A DNA stretch of 64,000 bases from Actinokineospora iranica (GTDB taxonomy: Bacteria; Actinomycetota; Actinomycetes; Mycobacteriales; Pseudonocardiaceae): assembly GCF_900101685.1 (NCBI RefSeq), contig NZ_FMZZ01000006.1:1-64000 (forward strand), written 5' to 3'. Position numbers and translations under genes: made by a program. The stretch's first letter is position 1. Each line of letters begins with the position of its first letter. Of this stretch, positions 9,416 to 18,057 are shown one piece after another. Below the pieces are notes generated by a model. The model did no database searches and was not told where the DNA came from. It worked only from the letters and a program-made list of their open reading frames with translations.

Positions 9416-9606
9416 CTCCCCACACGACCGATGGCCGCGCCGGGCGGCAACCAGCTCTCCCCACACGACCGATGGCCGCGCTGGGCGACATCCAGCTCCC
9501 GCCTCACTGGCCTTGCGACCACCCCACATCACTGCGACCACTCCCCACACGACCGATGGCCGCGCTGGGCGGCAACCAGCTCCCGCCTCACCGATCTTGC
9601 GACCAC
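9416..9606. repeat. Three imperfect direct repeats in a 747-bp spacer
   Basis: A unit beginning CTCCCCACACGACCGATGG occurs at about 9416, 9457 and 9541. The second and third copies extend through a shared CAGCTCCCGCCTCAC segment into TTGCGACCAC. The spacer from 9270 to 10016 shows no believable gene: frames crossing the repeats encode only repetitive peptides, with no ribosome binding site or family similarity. Confidence 0.75.
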
Positions 9607-10016
9607 GCCACACCGCATCGCGTATTCCGGCCGCTCGTCGAACTAGACGGCAGGTGGCCGATGTCCGTCTTGGACTTGGCCGGACGGGCAGGTCCGTCGG
9701 CCATGGTGGGGCCCGGTAGGAACGGGGGCGCTGTCTGGGCTCGGTGTGCTTGCCCGCGCCGGAAAGTGGGTACGCAAGGTAGGCGAACTAGGTAACTCGA
9801 ATCGCCGTTGGCTTCGTAACGGCTGGATGACGGAGCGCGTCGTCTGCTCCGGGAACGGGGAATGTCAAGGGGCCGGATGGCAACACGCTTTCATGCGACA
9901 GGGTGATTCCGGCCCGGCCGGCTCGCCCGTGCGGGGACGCCGCCGGCACCGTTGGACCCCCGGTCTCCCGTCTCGGGAGCGCGCGGGTTCCCCTCGACCT
10001 ATCGGCAGGCACAGGC

Positions 10017-11519
10017 ATGGGTACTCAAGTCAGCGGGCGCGCCGCGGTGTCGGAAGTCGATCCGCTGTTCCGGCGGCGGCTGGACCAGTCGTTGGCGGTG
10101 TTGCGGGAGTTGGTCGAGCGGCCGGGGTTCGGGGGTGGGGCGGGCACGGTCGGCGCGGAGCTCGAACTGTTCCTCTGCGACGATCGGGGCGCCCCGCTGC
10201 CCGCCAACATCGCGGTGGTCGAGGCCGCCGGTGACCGGCGGGTGGTCGTCGAGGGCAACAGCCACCTCACCGAGATCAACCTGTCGCCCGCGCCGCTGGC
10301 GGACACGCCGTTCCGGGCGATGCGCGCCGAGATGGACCACTGCGTGGCCGTGCTCGCCGCCGCAGCGGCACAGTTCGGCGCCCGGATCGTGCCCATCGGG
10401 ACCCTGCCCACGCTGCGCCCGGCCGACCTCACCGCGGACTCGCTGACCGCGCTGCCCCGCTACGCGGCGATCGACGCCGCGCTGGTGGGCCGCCGGGGCG
10501 AGCCGTTCGCGATCGACATCGCCGGGGAGGACGCGGTGCGGCTGGACTGGGGCAGCATCGCCCTGGTCGGCGCGACCTGCTCGTGGCAGGTCCACCTGGC
10601 CGTCGCCCCGGCCGACTACACCCGGTACTACAACGCCGCCCAGCTCGCCACCGGGCCCGCGCTGGCCGCCGCGGGCAACTCGCCGCTGCTGCTGGGCAAG
10701 CGGCTGTGGCACGAGTCCCGAATCCCGCTGTGCGAGCAAGTCCTCGACGACCGCGACCGCCGCGCGCGGGCGCAGGGACGCCCGGGACGGGTGTCGTTCG
10801 GCCGCGACTGGCTCACCGACGGGGTGGTCGGGCTGTTCGCCGAGACGGTGCGCGAACACGGGCCCACGCTCGGCGAACTGTCCGAAGAGGACCCCGAGCG
10901 CCAGTTGCGCGCGGGCGCGGTCCCCGCGCTGAACGAGTTGCGGCTGCACCAAAGCACGGTGTGGACCTGGAACAGGCCGGTCTACGACCCGGCGGGCGGC
11001 GGGCACGTGCGCGTCGAGATGCGCGCGCTGCCGTCCGGGCCGACCGCGGCCGACATGACCGCCAACGCCGCGTTCCTGGTGGGGCTGCTCATCTGGCTCG
11101 GCGACGAACTGCCGGACATGGCCGCCCGGCTGCCGTTCGCCGCGGCGCGCGGCAACTTCCGGGCCGCGGCGCGCGACGGCATCGGCAGCACGCTGGCCTG
11201 GCCATCGGGCCTGCTGCCGGGTGAGAAGTGGACGGCGGCGGACCTGGTCACGCGGCTGATTCCCTTGGCCGCGCAGGGTTTGCGGCGGGCGGGCACCGCG
11301 CCGGAAGACAGCGACCCACTGTTGGCGACCGTGGCCGAGCGGGTGGGCTCCGGGCAGACCGGCGCCGTCTGGCAGCGCCGCGCGCTGGCAGCGGCCGAGG
11401 AACGGCGCACGCACCGCGAGGCACTGGCCGACGTCGTCCGCCGGTACGCCGACCTCGCCGACCTCGGCGAACCCGTGCACCGCTGGCCGGTCCCCGGCCG
11501 CGCCCGCGCCATCGGCTGA
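10017..11519 (+). CDS. Glutamate-cysteine ligase family 2 (GCS2-type) protein
   Basis: A 500-residue carboxylate-amine ligase-like protein. Near residue 40 is GAELELFL, containing the glutamate pair that binds metal in GCS2 enzymes. GNSHLTEINLSP follows near 85, then HQSTVWTWNRPVYDP near 310 and RVEMRALPSGPT near 330, all typical of actinobacterial GCS2 members. These enzymes join an amine to the gamma-carboxyl of glutamate using ATP, and the actual amine here is unknown. The ATG at 10017 follows a weak GGCAGGCACAGG sequence; a longer frame from 9903 has no supporting signal. The stop codon lies in the first unit of a tandem repeat. It is monocistronic. Confidence 0.8.
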   Translation: MGTQVSGRAAVSEVDPLFRRRLDQSLAVLRELVERPGFGGGAGTVGAELELFLCDDRGAPLPANIAVVEAAGDRRVVVEGNSHLTEINLSPAPLADTPFRAMRAEMDHCVAVLAAAAAQFGARIVPIGTLPTLRPADLTADSLTALPRYAAIDAALVGRRGEPFAIDIAGEDAVRLDWGSIALVGATCSWQVHLAVAPADYTRYYNAAQLATGPALAAAGNSPLLLGKRLWHESRIPLCEQVLDDRDRRARAQGRPGRVSFGRDWLTDGVVGLFAETVREHGPTLGELSEEDPERQLRAGAVPALNELRLHQSTVWTWNRPVYDPAGGGHVRVEMRALPSGPTAADMTANAAFLVGLLIWLGDELPDMAARLPFAAARGNFRAAARDGIGSTLAWPSGLLPGEKWTAADLVTRLIPLAAQGLRRAGTAPEDSDPLLATVAERVGSGQTGAVWQRRALAAAEERRTHREALADVVRRYADLADLGEPVHRWPVPGRARAIG

Positions 11520-12003
11520 CCGGAAAGCGGTCCACCCCACCACCGAGGCCCTCACCGGCCTCAGCGAACGCAGCCACCGCCAGGCGATCCACGCCCACGC
11601 CCACACCACCGGCTGACCGGAAAGCGATCCGCCCCACCACCAAGCCCCTCACGGCCTCGGCGAACCCAGCCACCGCCAGGCGATCCACGCCCACGCCACC
11701 GGTTCGCCCCAGGCGGGTGAGGCGGGTGTGGTGGTTGGGTGGCTGCCGTTTACCGGTCAGCAGTCGGTGTCGGGCTGCCGAATCGACCAGCGTGGATGGT
11801 TCGCCGAGGGTGGTGAGGGGCTTGGTGGCGGGGAGGATGCCCGCTTGCCTGCCCGAAGTGCGGGCGCGGCCGCGCATCGCAACTGGCCGCCGACTCCCGA
11901 CCAGTTGGCCGGTGGGGTGGGCGGGCGGCGACTGCTTCCGGTCAGCCGGTGGCGCGGGCGGGAACCGGGCAGCCCAGGACCACCGGGTGACCGGAAAGCG
12001 ACG
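11511..12003. repeat. Dispersed direct and inverted repeats downstream of the GCS2 gene
   Basis: Two tandem units of 96 and 90 bp start at about 11515 and 11611. Each runs from CTGACCGGAAAGCG to a CGATCCACGCCCACGCC segment. Inverted, more diverged copies lie at about 11748-11835 and 11937-11952, and another forward core lies at about 11984-12000. The core (C)CGGNTGACCGGAAAGCG thus appears five times on both strands. From 11520 to 12501 I see no supported gene. The 186-codon minus frame at 11757-12317 is a by-product of the repeats. Confidence 0.7.
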
Positions 12004-12501
12004 TTCGCCCGATCTCCGCTTCCTTTGGGCGGACGCGTGTTTCCGACATGCCGCTTGGTGGCTATCACTCTGCGTGATTGGCGGTTGGTGGCGCGGGCGT
12101 TGATCAGTCCTTTTCGGACCGGGGTGCGCGTCGGCAGGTCGAAGACCTCGAACGACGACTGTTTTCCGCCATCGATTGACCGCGCGTCAAGCGACTCGCA
12201 TTTCGCCGGGCAGGCCGCCCCGGCCGCGCGGGCAAAGGCCGCCTTCGGTGGGAATTCCCCCTTGGGACGGCGGCGGCCATACACCTGTCCGGCGGTATAG
12301 CGGGCCATGGCGCTCACTTAGCATAGCTTCGGTCAACCGCGAAAGATTCAGCCTCCAGAGCCGTGGGCGAACTTCGCGGTGTTTCCCTGGAAAGACCGCG
12401 CTTTGTGGACTGGAGAATCCGCCGGACAATAGCGATGCCGCCGTGAATGTCCCTACGCGCGGACTCGCTCGGATGTGAGCGGGAGGGTGGGTGCTGTGGG
12501 G

Positions 12502-13458
12502 GTGACGGTGTCGAGCGATATGGACAGGATTTCCCTGGTCGATGTGACCCTGCGCGACGGCGGATATATGAACGAGCACTCCTGGACGAGAAAAGACTCG
12601 GCCATGGTCGTCGAGGCGTGCGAGCAGGCGCGGATCCTCCTCTGCGAGGTCGGCTATTTCCGACCCCGACTGCACACCGCGGAGGGCAAATCCCGCCCGG
12701 CCTACTGCTCACCGCCGGACTACCTGGTCGAACTGCGGGAACGGTTCCCGCAGGTGGTCATGACCGTGATGGCCCGGCCCGCCGACGTCGAGCCGGCCGA
12801 CTACCGCGCGCTCGCCGAGGGGGGCGCGAGCGTCGTCCGCTTCCCCGCCACCCCGCGACTGCTGCCCGACCTGGGCGAACACCTCGCCGCCGCGCAGGAC
12901 GCCGGGCTGCGGGTGACGCTGAACCTGATCAGGGTCAGCGAGGTCGCCCCGGCCCAGGTCCGCGCGGCCGCCGAACTCGCGCAGCGGCACCGCGTCGACG
13001 CGTTCTACCTCGCCGACTCCAACGGCAGCCTGTTCCCGGCGCAGGTCACCGAACTGTTCGCGCTGGCGGCCGAGGCCACCGACGTGCCGCTGGGCTTCCA
13101 CGCCCACGACGGGCTAAGCCTGGCGTTCATCAACTCCCTGACCGCGCTTGAGGCGGGCTGCCGCTACCTCGACGCCTCCATCGGCGGAGTCGGGAAAGGC
13201 GGCGGCAACCTTTCCCTGGAACTGGTCGCCGGATATCTGCGGACGCGGCGCAACGCCCGGTTCACGATGGCGCCGCTGACCCGGGTGGCGCCGACCGTGC
13301 TGCGCCGCTGCGACCGCGACGCGGCCGCCCGATTCGATTCGATGGCCAGTGGTCTGCTCGACCTCAATATGGAGGAAACCGCACTCGTCAAGAACGAGGA
13401 ACGGGAGCTGGTCGCGCTCGTCGACGCCCGGCCGAGCGGCCCGGTCGCGGCAAGCTGA
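12502..13458 (+). CDS. DRE-TIM metallolyase (HMGL-like aldolase/lyase)
   Basis: A 318-residue TIM-barrel enzyme. DVTLRDGGY near residue 15 supplies the conserved Arg-Asp pair of the HMG-CoA lyase and 4-hydroxy-2-oxovalerate aldolase family. GFHAHDG near 195 gives the metal-binding His-x-His. DASIGGVGKGGGN near 225 is the glycine-rich loop. These enzymes make or break carbon-carbon bonds next to a keto acid. The TLRDGGY variant is common in aldolase-like members of biosynthetic clusters. It is the first gene of the plus-strand operon. The GTG at 12502 follows GGGAGGGTGGG; a GTG at 12475 and an ATG at 12520 are alternatives. The substrate is unknown. Confidence 0.85.
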   Translation: MTVSSDMDRISLVDVTLRDGGYMNEHSWTRKDSAMVVEACEQARILLCEVGYFRPRLHTAEGKSRPAYCSPPDYLVELRERFPQVVMTVMARPADVEPADYRALAEGGASVVRFPATPRLLPDLGEHLAAAQDAGLRVTLNLIRVSEVAPAQVRAAAELAQRHRVDAFYLADSNGSLFPAQVTELFALAAEATDVPLGFHAHDGLSLAFINSLTALEAGCRYLDASIGGVGKGGGNLSLELVAGYLRTRRNARFTMAPLTRVAPTVLRRCDRDAAARFDSMASGLLDLNMEETALVKNEERELVALVDARPSGPVAAS

Positions 13459-13518
13459 CAATCCTCCCCCAGTGCGCTTCCGGCTCGAAAAACCCCTTTC
13501 CCCTCAAAGGAGTGAAAC

Positions 13519-14277
13519 ATGTCCGAGCAGTTCGTAGCCGAACTCGAGGAAATGATCCACGCGCGGGCGAAGACCACCAGCCCGCTCTACCAGACGATCC
13601 TGGCGGGCAAGGCGACCGAGCGGCTGCTGCGGACCTTTGTCGAGCAGCGCTGGCCGATCAAGAGCTGGTGGACCAGGAACCTCACCGGGGTCGCGGCGCG
13701 GATGGACGACCTGGCGATCCGGCGCTCGCTGATCGAGAACGCCTACGAGGAGGAGTTCGGCGCGCTGTCGAACTCCAAGCGCCACGTCGAGACCTTCGAG
13801 GACTTCGGCAAGGCCGTCGGCGTCGACCCGGCGCGCCTGCCGGAACTGGAGCTGTTCCCGGAGACGGTCGCGGTCATCGAGCACAACCGCACCGCGTGCA
13901 ACGACACCAACGTCCACTTCACCGAGGGCGTCGCCTCGGTGCTGCTGCTGATGGAGGGCCAGCCGCCGATCACCGACGAGGGCGGCGCCAGCATGATGGC
14001 GGTGATGCGTGACCGCTACGGCCTGCCCGAGTGGGGCTACGAGTTCTTCAAGCACCACGCGTCGGCCGACGCGGGCGAGTCCGGGGTCAGCGAGCTTGAG
14101 GACGAGCACACCGAGCCGCTGCGGGTGATGCTGGCCCGCTACTGCGACACCCCGGAGTTGCAGGCCGCGGCGAAGCGCTCGCTGGCGCGGGCCATCGAGC
14201 TGCGGCACGCGCACTTCGACGCCATCCTGCGCGAGGCGTACGACCCGGCCGAGCCGGTGTTCCACTACGCCGGTTAG
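13519..14277 (+). CDS. Heme-oxygenase-like (TenA/CADD-type) protein, probable diiron oxidase
   Basis: A 252-residue all-helical protein of the TenA/PqqC/CADD superfamily. Candidate iron ligands follow the order seen in heme-oxygenase-like diiron oxidases. An ENAYEEEFG helix (E77-E79) and H89 come first. E146 lies in LLLMEGQ. Then comes a final helix H180-x3-D184-x2-E187, where well-known members have His in the last position. Such enzymes carry out N-oxygenation, desaturation or fragmentation of amino acids and fatty acids (SznF, BesC, UndA). Oxidation of an amino acid is therefore a reasonable inference. The ATG is preceded by AAAGGAG, which can pair with a nearby CCTTT and so may be partly masked. 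Confidence 0.8.
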   Translation: MSEQFVAELEEMIHARAKTTSPLYQTILAGKATERLLRTFVEQRWPIKSWWTRNLTGVAARMDDLAIRRSLIENAYEEEFGALSNSKRHVETFEDFGKAVGVDPARLPELELFPETVAVIEHNRTACNDTNVHFTEGVASVLLLMEGQPPITDEGGASMMAVMRDRYGLPEWGYEFFKHHASADAGESGVSELEDEHTEPLRVMLARYCDTPELQAAAKRSLARAIELRHAHFDAILREAYDPAEPVFHYAG

Positions 14278-14311
14278 CCGGGTCACCGCCGGAATCGACC
14301 AGGAGGTGCGG

Positions 14312-15241
14312 GTGACCGCCTATCCACACGTGTTCTTCGCCGATCGCTGGGGCGCCGCGGCCGACGCCGCCGTGCCGCTGGGCAGCCTGGCGATGCGCTA
14401 TGCGCTCTCGGTCTTCGAGGGCATCCGTCTCTACCGGGGACTCGACGGGGCCCGGCCGCGGCCGTTCCTGCTCGCCGAGCATGTCCGCAGGCTGGCCGAC
14501 TCCCTGGCGCTGACGCGGTTGCCCGACCCCGGGATCGAGCGGGTCCCGGAGCTGATCGACGAGCTCATCGAGCGCAACGCGATCGACGCGGACGCTTACG
14601 TGCGGGTGGCGGTCACCCCACTCAACCCCGGCGGCCTCGGTGACGGCGCCGACCCGGCGCTGACGATCACCGCCGCGCCGATGGGGCGCAAGCAGTGGCT
14701 GGCCAAGGGCACCGGCATGGCCCTGACCGTCAGCGACTGGCAGCGCGCCCCCGGCGCGGCGTTCCCGGCCGCGGCCAAGAACATCTCCAACTACGCCGGG
14801 CCGCGGCTGGCGCTGCTGGCCGCGCGCGACGCGGGCTTCGACGGGTGCGTGCTGACCAACCAGGCGGGCAGGCTGTGCGAGGCGCCCACCGCGGCCCTCT
14901 TCCTGGTCCACAATGGAGTGTTGCGCACGCCCGCGCTGTCCGAGGACGTCCTGCCCAGCATCACCCGGGCGTGGCTGCTGGCCCGCGCCGCCAGCGACGG
15001 CATCCCGGTCGCGGAGGCCGAGTTGACGCGGGAGGACGCTTACACCGCGGACGAGGCGTTCCTGTGCGGCACCGGCATCGAGATCGCGCCGGTCCGCGAG
15101 TTCGACGGGCGGCCGTGCGCGGACTGGCCCGCCCGGCCGGTCACCCGCAGGCTGATCATGCAGTACTTCACCGCCGCCCGCGGCGGCGACGAGGCCAGGG
15201 AACCGGAACCGGACCCGGCGATGACGGGAGCCGGTGGATGA
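14312..15241 (+). CDS. Class IV PLP aminotransferase (BCAT/DAAT-like)
   Basis: A 309-residue fold-type IV aminotransferase. VFEGIRLYRG near residue 30 and the Schiff-base lysine in AAAKNISNY near 155 are typical of branched-chain aminotransferases. The C-terminal segment CGTGIEIAPV matches the PLP-phosphate loop of the family. It probably transaminates a branched or unusual keto acid made by the operon. The GTG at 14312 sits five bases after a strong AGGAGG; a GTG at 14306 lies inside that Shine-Dalgarno sequence and is less likely. The stop overlaps the next ATG (ATGA). Confidence 0.87.
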   Translation: MTAYPHVFFADRWGAAADAAVPLGSLAMRYALSVFEGIRLYRGLDGARPRPFLLAEHVRRLADSLALTRLPDPGIERVPELIDELIERNAIDADAYVRVAVTPLNPGGLGDGADPALTITAAPMGRKQWLAKGTGMALTVSDWQRAPGAAFPAAAKNISNYAGPRLALLAARDAGFDGCVLTNQAGRLCEAPTAALFLVHNGVLRTPALSEDVLPSITRAWLLARAASDGIPVAEAELTREDAYTADEAFLCGTGIEIAPVREFDGRPCADWPARPVTRRLIMQYFTAARGGDEAREPEPDPAMTGAGG

Positions 15242-16581
15242 TCGACTGGGTGCGGGCAGGCCGCTGCGCGGCGGCCCTGGCGCAGCGGCCGGAGCGGGCC
15301 GCCAAGGCGCTGGTCGAGGCCACCGGGGCGGCCCGGTGCTTCCAGAACACCGAGTTCCCGCTCTCGCCCCTGCCGGTTTTCGCCAAGAGCACGGCGGTCG
15401 CCGAGGTCGTGCCCGCGCTGGAGCGGTATGTCGCGCTGCTGGCCAGAATTGTGCGGCTCCACCGGGAAGTGCCCGAGGTGCGGGACTGGTACGGGCTCGG
15501 TCCGGCCGCGGACACGCTGATCGACGCCGACCGGGGCATGGGCGACGCGGTCGCGGTGTGCAGGCTCGACGGGTACCTCGAACAGGGCACCGAGCGGCTG
15601 CGACTGCTGGAGAACAACGCAGACGCGCCAGCCGGGACGCTGTTCACGCCGCGGATCAACCACATCGTCCGCGACGCGGTGACCCGCGCGGGAGTAGCCG
15701 CGCCCGAGTGGACGCCGCCAACCTTTGCCGACGAGACCGCGCTGCTCGATGTGCTGCTCGCCGGGGGCGGGTCGCGGGTCGCCATCCTGCAGTTCGCGGG
15801 CAGAGTCACCGCGGAGAGCCAGGAGATGGCGCACCGGTTCCGGCTCGCCGGGGCCGAGGTGTTCGTCGCCGACCCGCGCGCGGTGCGGGTGCGCGGCGGC
15901 CGGACGTACTTCGGGACCGAGCAGGCCGACGCGTGCTGGAACAAGGTGAACACCGCCGGGTGGCGCTCCGCTGTCGAGTCCGACCCGGACCTGGTCCGCG
16001 CCTGGGCGGCGGCGGTGTCGAGCGGGAACCTTCGGCACGTCAACCCGTTCGGCGCGCGCTATGTCGCGGAAAGCAAGTTCACCCTCGGCCTGGCGCGCGA
16101 CCCGCGCTTCGCCGGGCTGTTCGACGCCGACGAGCACGCCCTGGTCGACCGACTGGTGCCGTGGTCGGTCCGGCTGGCCCCCGGCGCCCGCACCGAGGAC
16201 GGCGACCGGCCGCTGACTGACGACCTGCTCGACAACCCCGCCGACTACGTGCTCAAGGAGCCCTACGACATCCGCGGCGACGGGGTCACGGTCGGCCGGG
16301 CGACCAGGCGCGCCCAGTGGCGGGCCGCCGTCGAGCGCGCCCTGCGGGACCGGATGCTGGTGCAGCGGCACGTGCCGCCCGCGGCCTACCCGGTGGTGCG
16401 CGCGGGCCAGGACCCGATGGTGGCCGCGATGCCGATCAGCTTCGACACCTACCTCTTCGGCGGCCGGGTCGGCGGATTCGGCGCCAAGGCGAGCTTCCAG
16501 GCCCGGGTCAACGTCTTCCGCGGCGGGCGCAAGCTCGCCGTGCACGTCGTCGCGCCCCCGGCCGAGCCGGCCGCCGAATGA
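15238..16581 (+). CDS. ATP-grasp-like ligase, circularly permuted type
   Basis: A 447-residue protein with no signal peptide. About residues 335-350 read YVLKEPYDIRGDGV, which resembles the ATP-binding lysine and glycine-rich loop of permuted ATP-grasp enzymes (glutathionylspermidine synthase or DUF407 type). RLLENNADAPAG near 125 resembles a substrate-loop signature of that group. A role joining a carboxylate to an amine, possibly the amide bond of the product, is inferred from the family. Start and stop overlaps show coupling with the class IV aminotransferase. I could not match it to a named subfamily, so the exact reaction is open. Confidence 0.65.
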   Translation: MIDWVRAGRCAAALAQRPERAAKALVEATGAARCFQNTEFPLSPLPVFAKSTAVAEVVPALERYVALLARIVRLHREVPEVRDWYGLGPAADTLIDADRGMGDAVAVCRLDGYLEQGTERLRLLENNADAPAGTLFTPRINHIVRDAVTRAGVAAPEWTPPTFADETALLDVLLAGGGSRVAILQFAGRVTAESQEMAHRFRLAGAEVFVADPRAVRVRGGRTYFGTEQADACWNKVNTAGWRSAVESDPDLVRAWAAAVSSGNLRHVNPFGARYVAESKFTLGLARDPRFAGLFDADEHALVDRLVPWSVRLAPGARTEDGDRPLTDDLLDNPADYVLKEPYDIRGDGVTVGRATRRAQWRAAVERALRDRMLVQRHVPPAAYPVVRAGQDPMVAAMPISFDTYLFGGRVGGFGAKASFQARVNVFRGGRKLAVHVVAPPAEPAAE

Positions 16582-16593
16582 CGGTTGTCGAGT

Positions 16594-16614
16594 AAGGACT
16601 GTCCTTTCAGGACA
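16594..16614. promoter_or_regulatory. Overlapping palindromes between the ATP-grasp and enolase genes
   Basis: AAGGACTGTCCTT (16594-16606) and TGTCCTTTCAGGACA (16600-16614) are both symmetric and share the middle arm, so only one hairpin can form at a time. It could be an operator or an alternating mRNA structure inside the operon. Confidence 0.4.
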
Positions 16615-16654
16615 TTTGGCGAGCAAGGACACCGAGCAGCGAGGACGGCTGGCA

Positions 16655-17767
16655 GTGACCATCGAGCGGATCACCCTGCGCTTTGTGACCACGACCCTCA
16701 CCCACCCGTTTGAGAACCGCTGGCAGCGCTACCACACCTGGACCAAACTCGTCGTCGCCGTGGACGGCGGCGACGCGGTCGGGCTCGGCGAGTGCGCGGC
16801 GATGGAGACCCCGTTCTACAACTACGAGACCATCGAGACCGCGTGGCACATCACCGAGCGGTACCTGGCGCCGATGCTGCTGCGCGCGGGAGCCGACGAT
16901 CCGGAGACCGCGATGGCGACCTGGGCGGAGGTCAACGGCCACGAGGAAGCCAAGGGCGGGCTGGAATGCGCGCTGTGGGACCTGCGGGCCCGGCGCGCGG
17001 GCAGGCCGCTGTGCGCGGAGCTGGGCGGGGCGGTCCGGCCGGTGCCCGCGGGGGCCACCGTGGGCATCGAACCCACGATCGATGAGCTGCTGGCCAACAT
17101 CGCCCGGATCAGGGACGCGGGCTACCAGCGGGTGCGGGTGAAGATCCGGCCCGGCTGGGACGTCGAGCCGCTGGCCCGGATCGTCGCGGCCTTCCCCGGC
17201 CTCCCGGTCGTCGCCGACGCCAACGCGGCGTACCCGGAGTCCTCTTTGGACGACCTGGTCGCGCTGGACGGACTGGGGCTGATGGCGATCGAGCAGCCCT
17301 TCCCGCGCCACCTGATCGAGACCACCGCGGCCCTCCAGGCCAGAATCGCCACCCCGGTGTGCCTGGACGAGCAGATCCACTCCCTGCACGAGACCCGGCA
17401 GGCGTGCCGGATGAAGGCGGGCCGAATGGTCAACATCAAGGTCGGCCGGGTCGGCGGGCTCGCCGAGGCGCGGCGCGTGCACGACCTGTGCCGGGCCGAG
17501 GGGATCGACCTGTTCGTCGGCGGCAAGTGGGACCAGGGGCTGGGGCGGTGGTGCGCGGTCGCCCTGGCCACGCTGCCCGGCATGACCCTGCCCAGCGACG
17601 TAGGCCCCAGCGGGCACTACTACCTAGACGACGGCGCCGACCCCAAGGTGGAGTTCGTCCGCCCCGGCTGGGTGGCCCCCGCCGACCGCCCCGGCCTGGG
17701 CGCAGAACAGGCGGCGAACGTGGAAGTGGTGCGGGAACTGGAAATCACAGCCAAGGAGGCGCGATGA
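16655..17767 (+). CDS. Enolase-superfamily enzyme (o-succinylbenzoate synthase / N-acylamino acid racemase-like)
   Basis: A 370-residue member of the muconate-lactonizing subgroup. The first catalytic segment reads RVKIRPGWD: the usual Lys-x-Lys is Arg-x-Lys, but the essential second Lys is kept. Metal ligands are present as ADAN (Asp), IEQP (Glu) and LDEQ (Asp). The second catalytic Lys lies in NIKVGRVGG. All residues for proton abstraction are therefore present. Known members make o-succinylbenzoate or racemize N-acylamino acids. No other menaquinone genes are nearby, so racemization or dehydration of an amino-acid-derived intermediate is more likely. The GTG at 16655 follows GAGGAC; the frame is open from a TTG at 16616. 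Confidence 0.85.
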   Translation: MTIERITLRFVTTTLTHPFENRWQRYHTWTKLVVAVDGGDAVGLGECAAMETPFYNYETIETAWHITERYLAPMLLRAGADDPETAMATWAEVNGHEEAKGGLECALWDLRARRAGRPLCAELGGAVRPVPAGATVGIEPTIDELLANIARIRDAGYQRVRVKIRPGWDVEPLARIVAAFPGLPVVADANAAYPESSLDDLVALDGLGLMAIEQPFPRHLIETTAALQARIATPVCLDEQIHSLHETRQACRMKAGRMVNIKVGRVGGLAEARRVHDLCRAEGIDLFVGGKWDQGLGRWCAVALATLPGMTLPSDVGPSGHYYLDDGADPKVEFVRPGWVAPADRPGLGAEQAANVEVVRELEITAKEAR

Positions 17768-17807
17768 CACCCGGTGGTCTATCTCCGGTCGCCGGGCAAT
17801 GCCGCGC

Positions 17808-18057
17808 GGCCGTCCACCGCACCCAAGGGGAACGAGACGTGTTCCAGCCACCGAAGTCCCGCCAACCAGCCAATACCAACCCAAACGTGCCCACCACGTT
17901 TAATTCCGGAGAGGCGGACTAGTGGCCGTCCGCCGCACCCAAGGGGACCGAGACGCACCCCAACCACCGAAGCCCCGCCAACCAACCAATACCAACCCAA
18001 CGCGCCCACCACGGTTAATTCCGGAGAGGCGGACCAGCAATTCCGGGGAGGCGGACT
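17808..18057 (+). repeat. Tandem repeat of about 116 bp splitting the biosynthetic operon
   Basis: Unit 1 (17808-17923) and unit 2 (17924 to about 18037) share the GGCCGTCC..CCGCACCCAAGGGGA start, the CCAATACCAACCCAA middle and an AATTCCGGAGAGGCGGAC end. A third partial unit (about 18038-18057) keeps only that end. The neighbouring operon genes overlap or nearly touch, so this 290-bp interruption is exceptional. The repeat end carries a GGAGG-like sequence, and the third copy supplies the ribosome binding site for the next gene. A 52-codon frame (17764-17922), starting in the stop of the enolase gene, runs through unit 1. Confidence 0.85.

Noticed and set aside
9359-9613. Minus-strand frame encoding a repetitive peptide (GCRPARPSVVWG repeated)
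   Set aside because: The periodicity comes from the DNA direct repeats. No start signal and no related protein known to me.
11757-12317. 186-codon minus-strand frame downstream of the GCS2 gene
   Set aside because: It runs through the inverted repeats, has no family similarity and no clear ribosome binding site. High GC makes long chance frames common.
9300-12500. tRNA genes or insertion sequences in the repeat-rich spacers
   Set aside because: I saw no cloverleaf, transposase-like frame or terminal inverted repeats of IS type there.
16655-17767. Menaquinone MenC as the specific identity of the enolase-family gene
   Set aside because: OSBS and N-acylamino acid racemases share the motifs. 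No other men genes are in the window and the gene lies in a biosynthetic operon, so only the family was named.
17764-17922. 52-codon frame beginning in the stop codon of the enolase-like gene (ATGA)
   Set aside because: Two thirds of it is tandem-repeat sequence with no similarity to any family. The coupling may be a relic of the original operon junction, so I described it under the repeat and did not call a gene.
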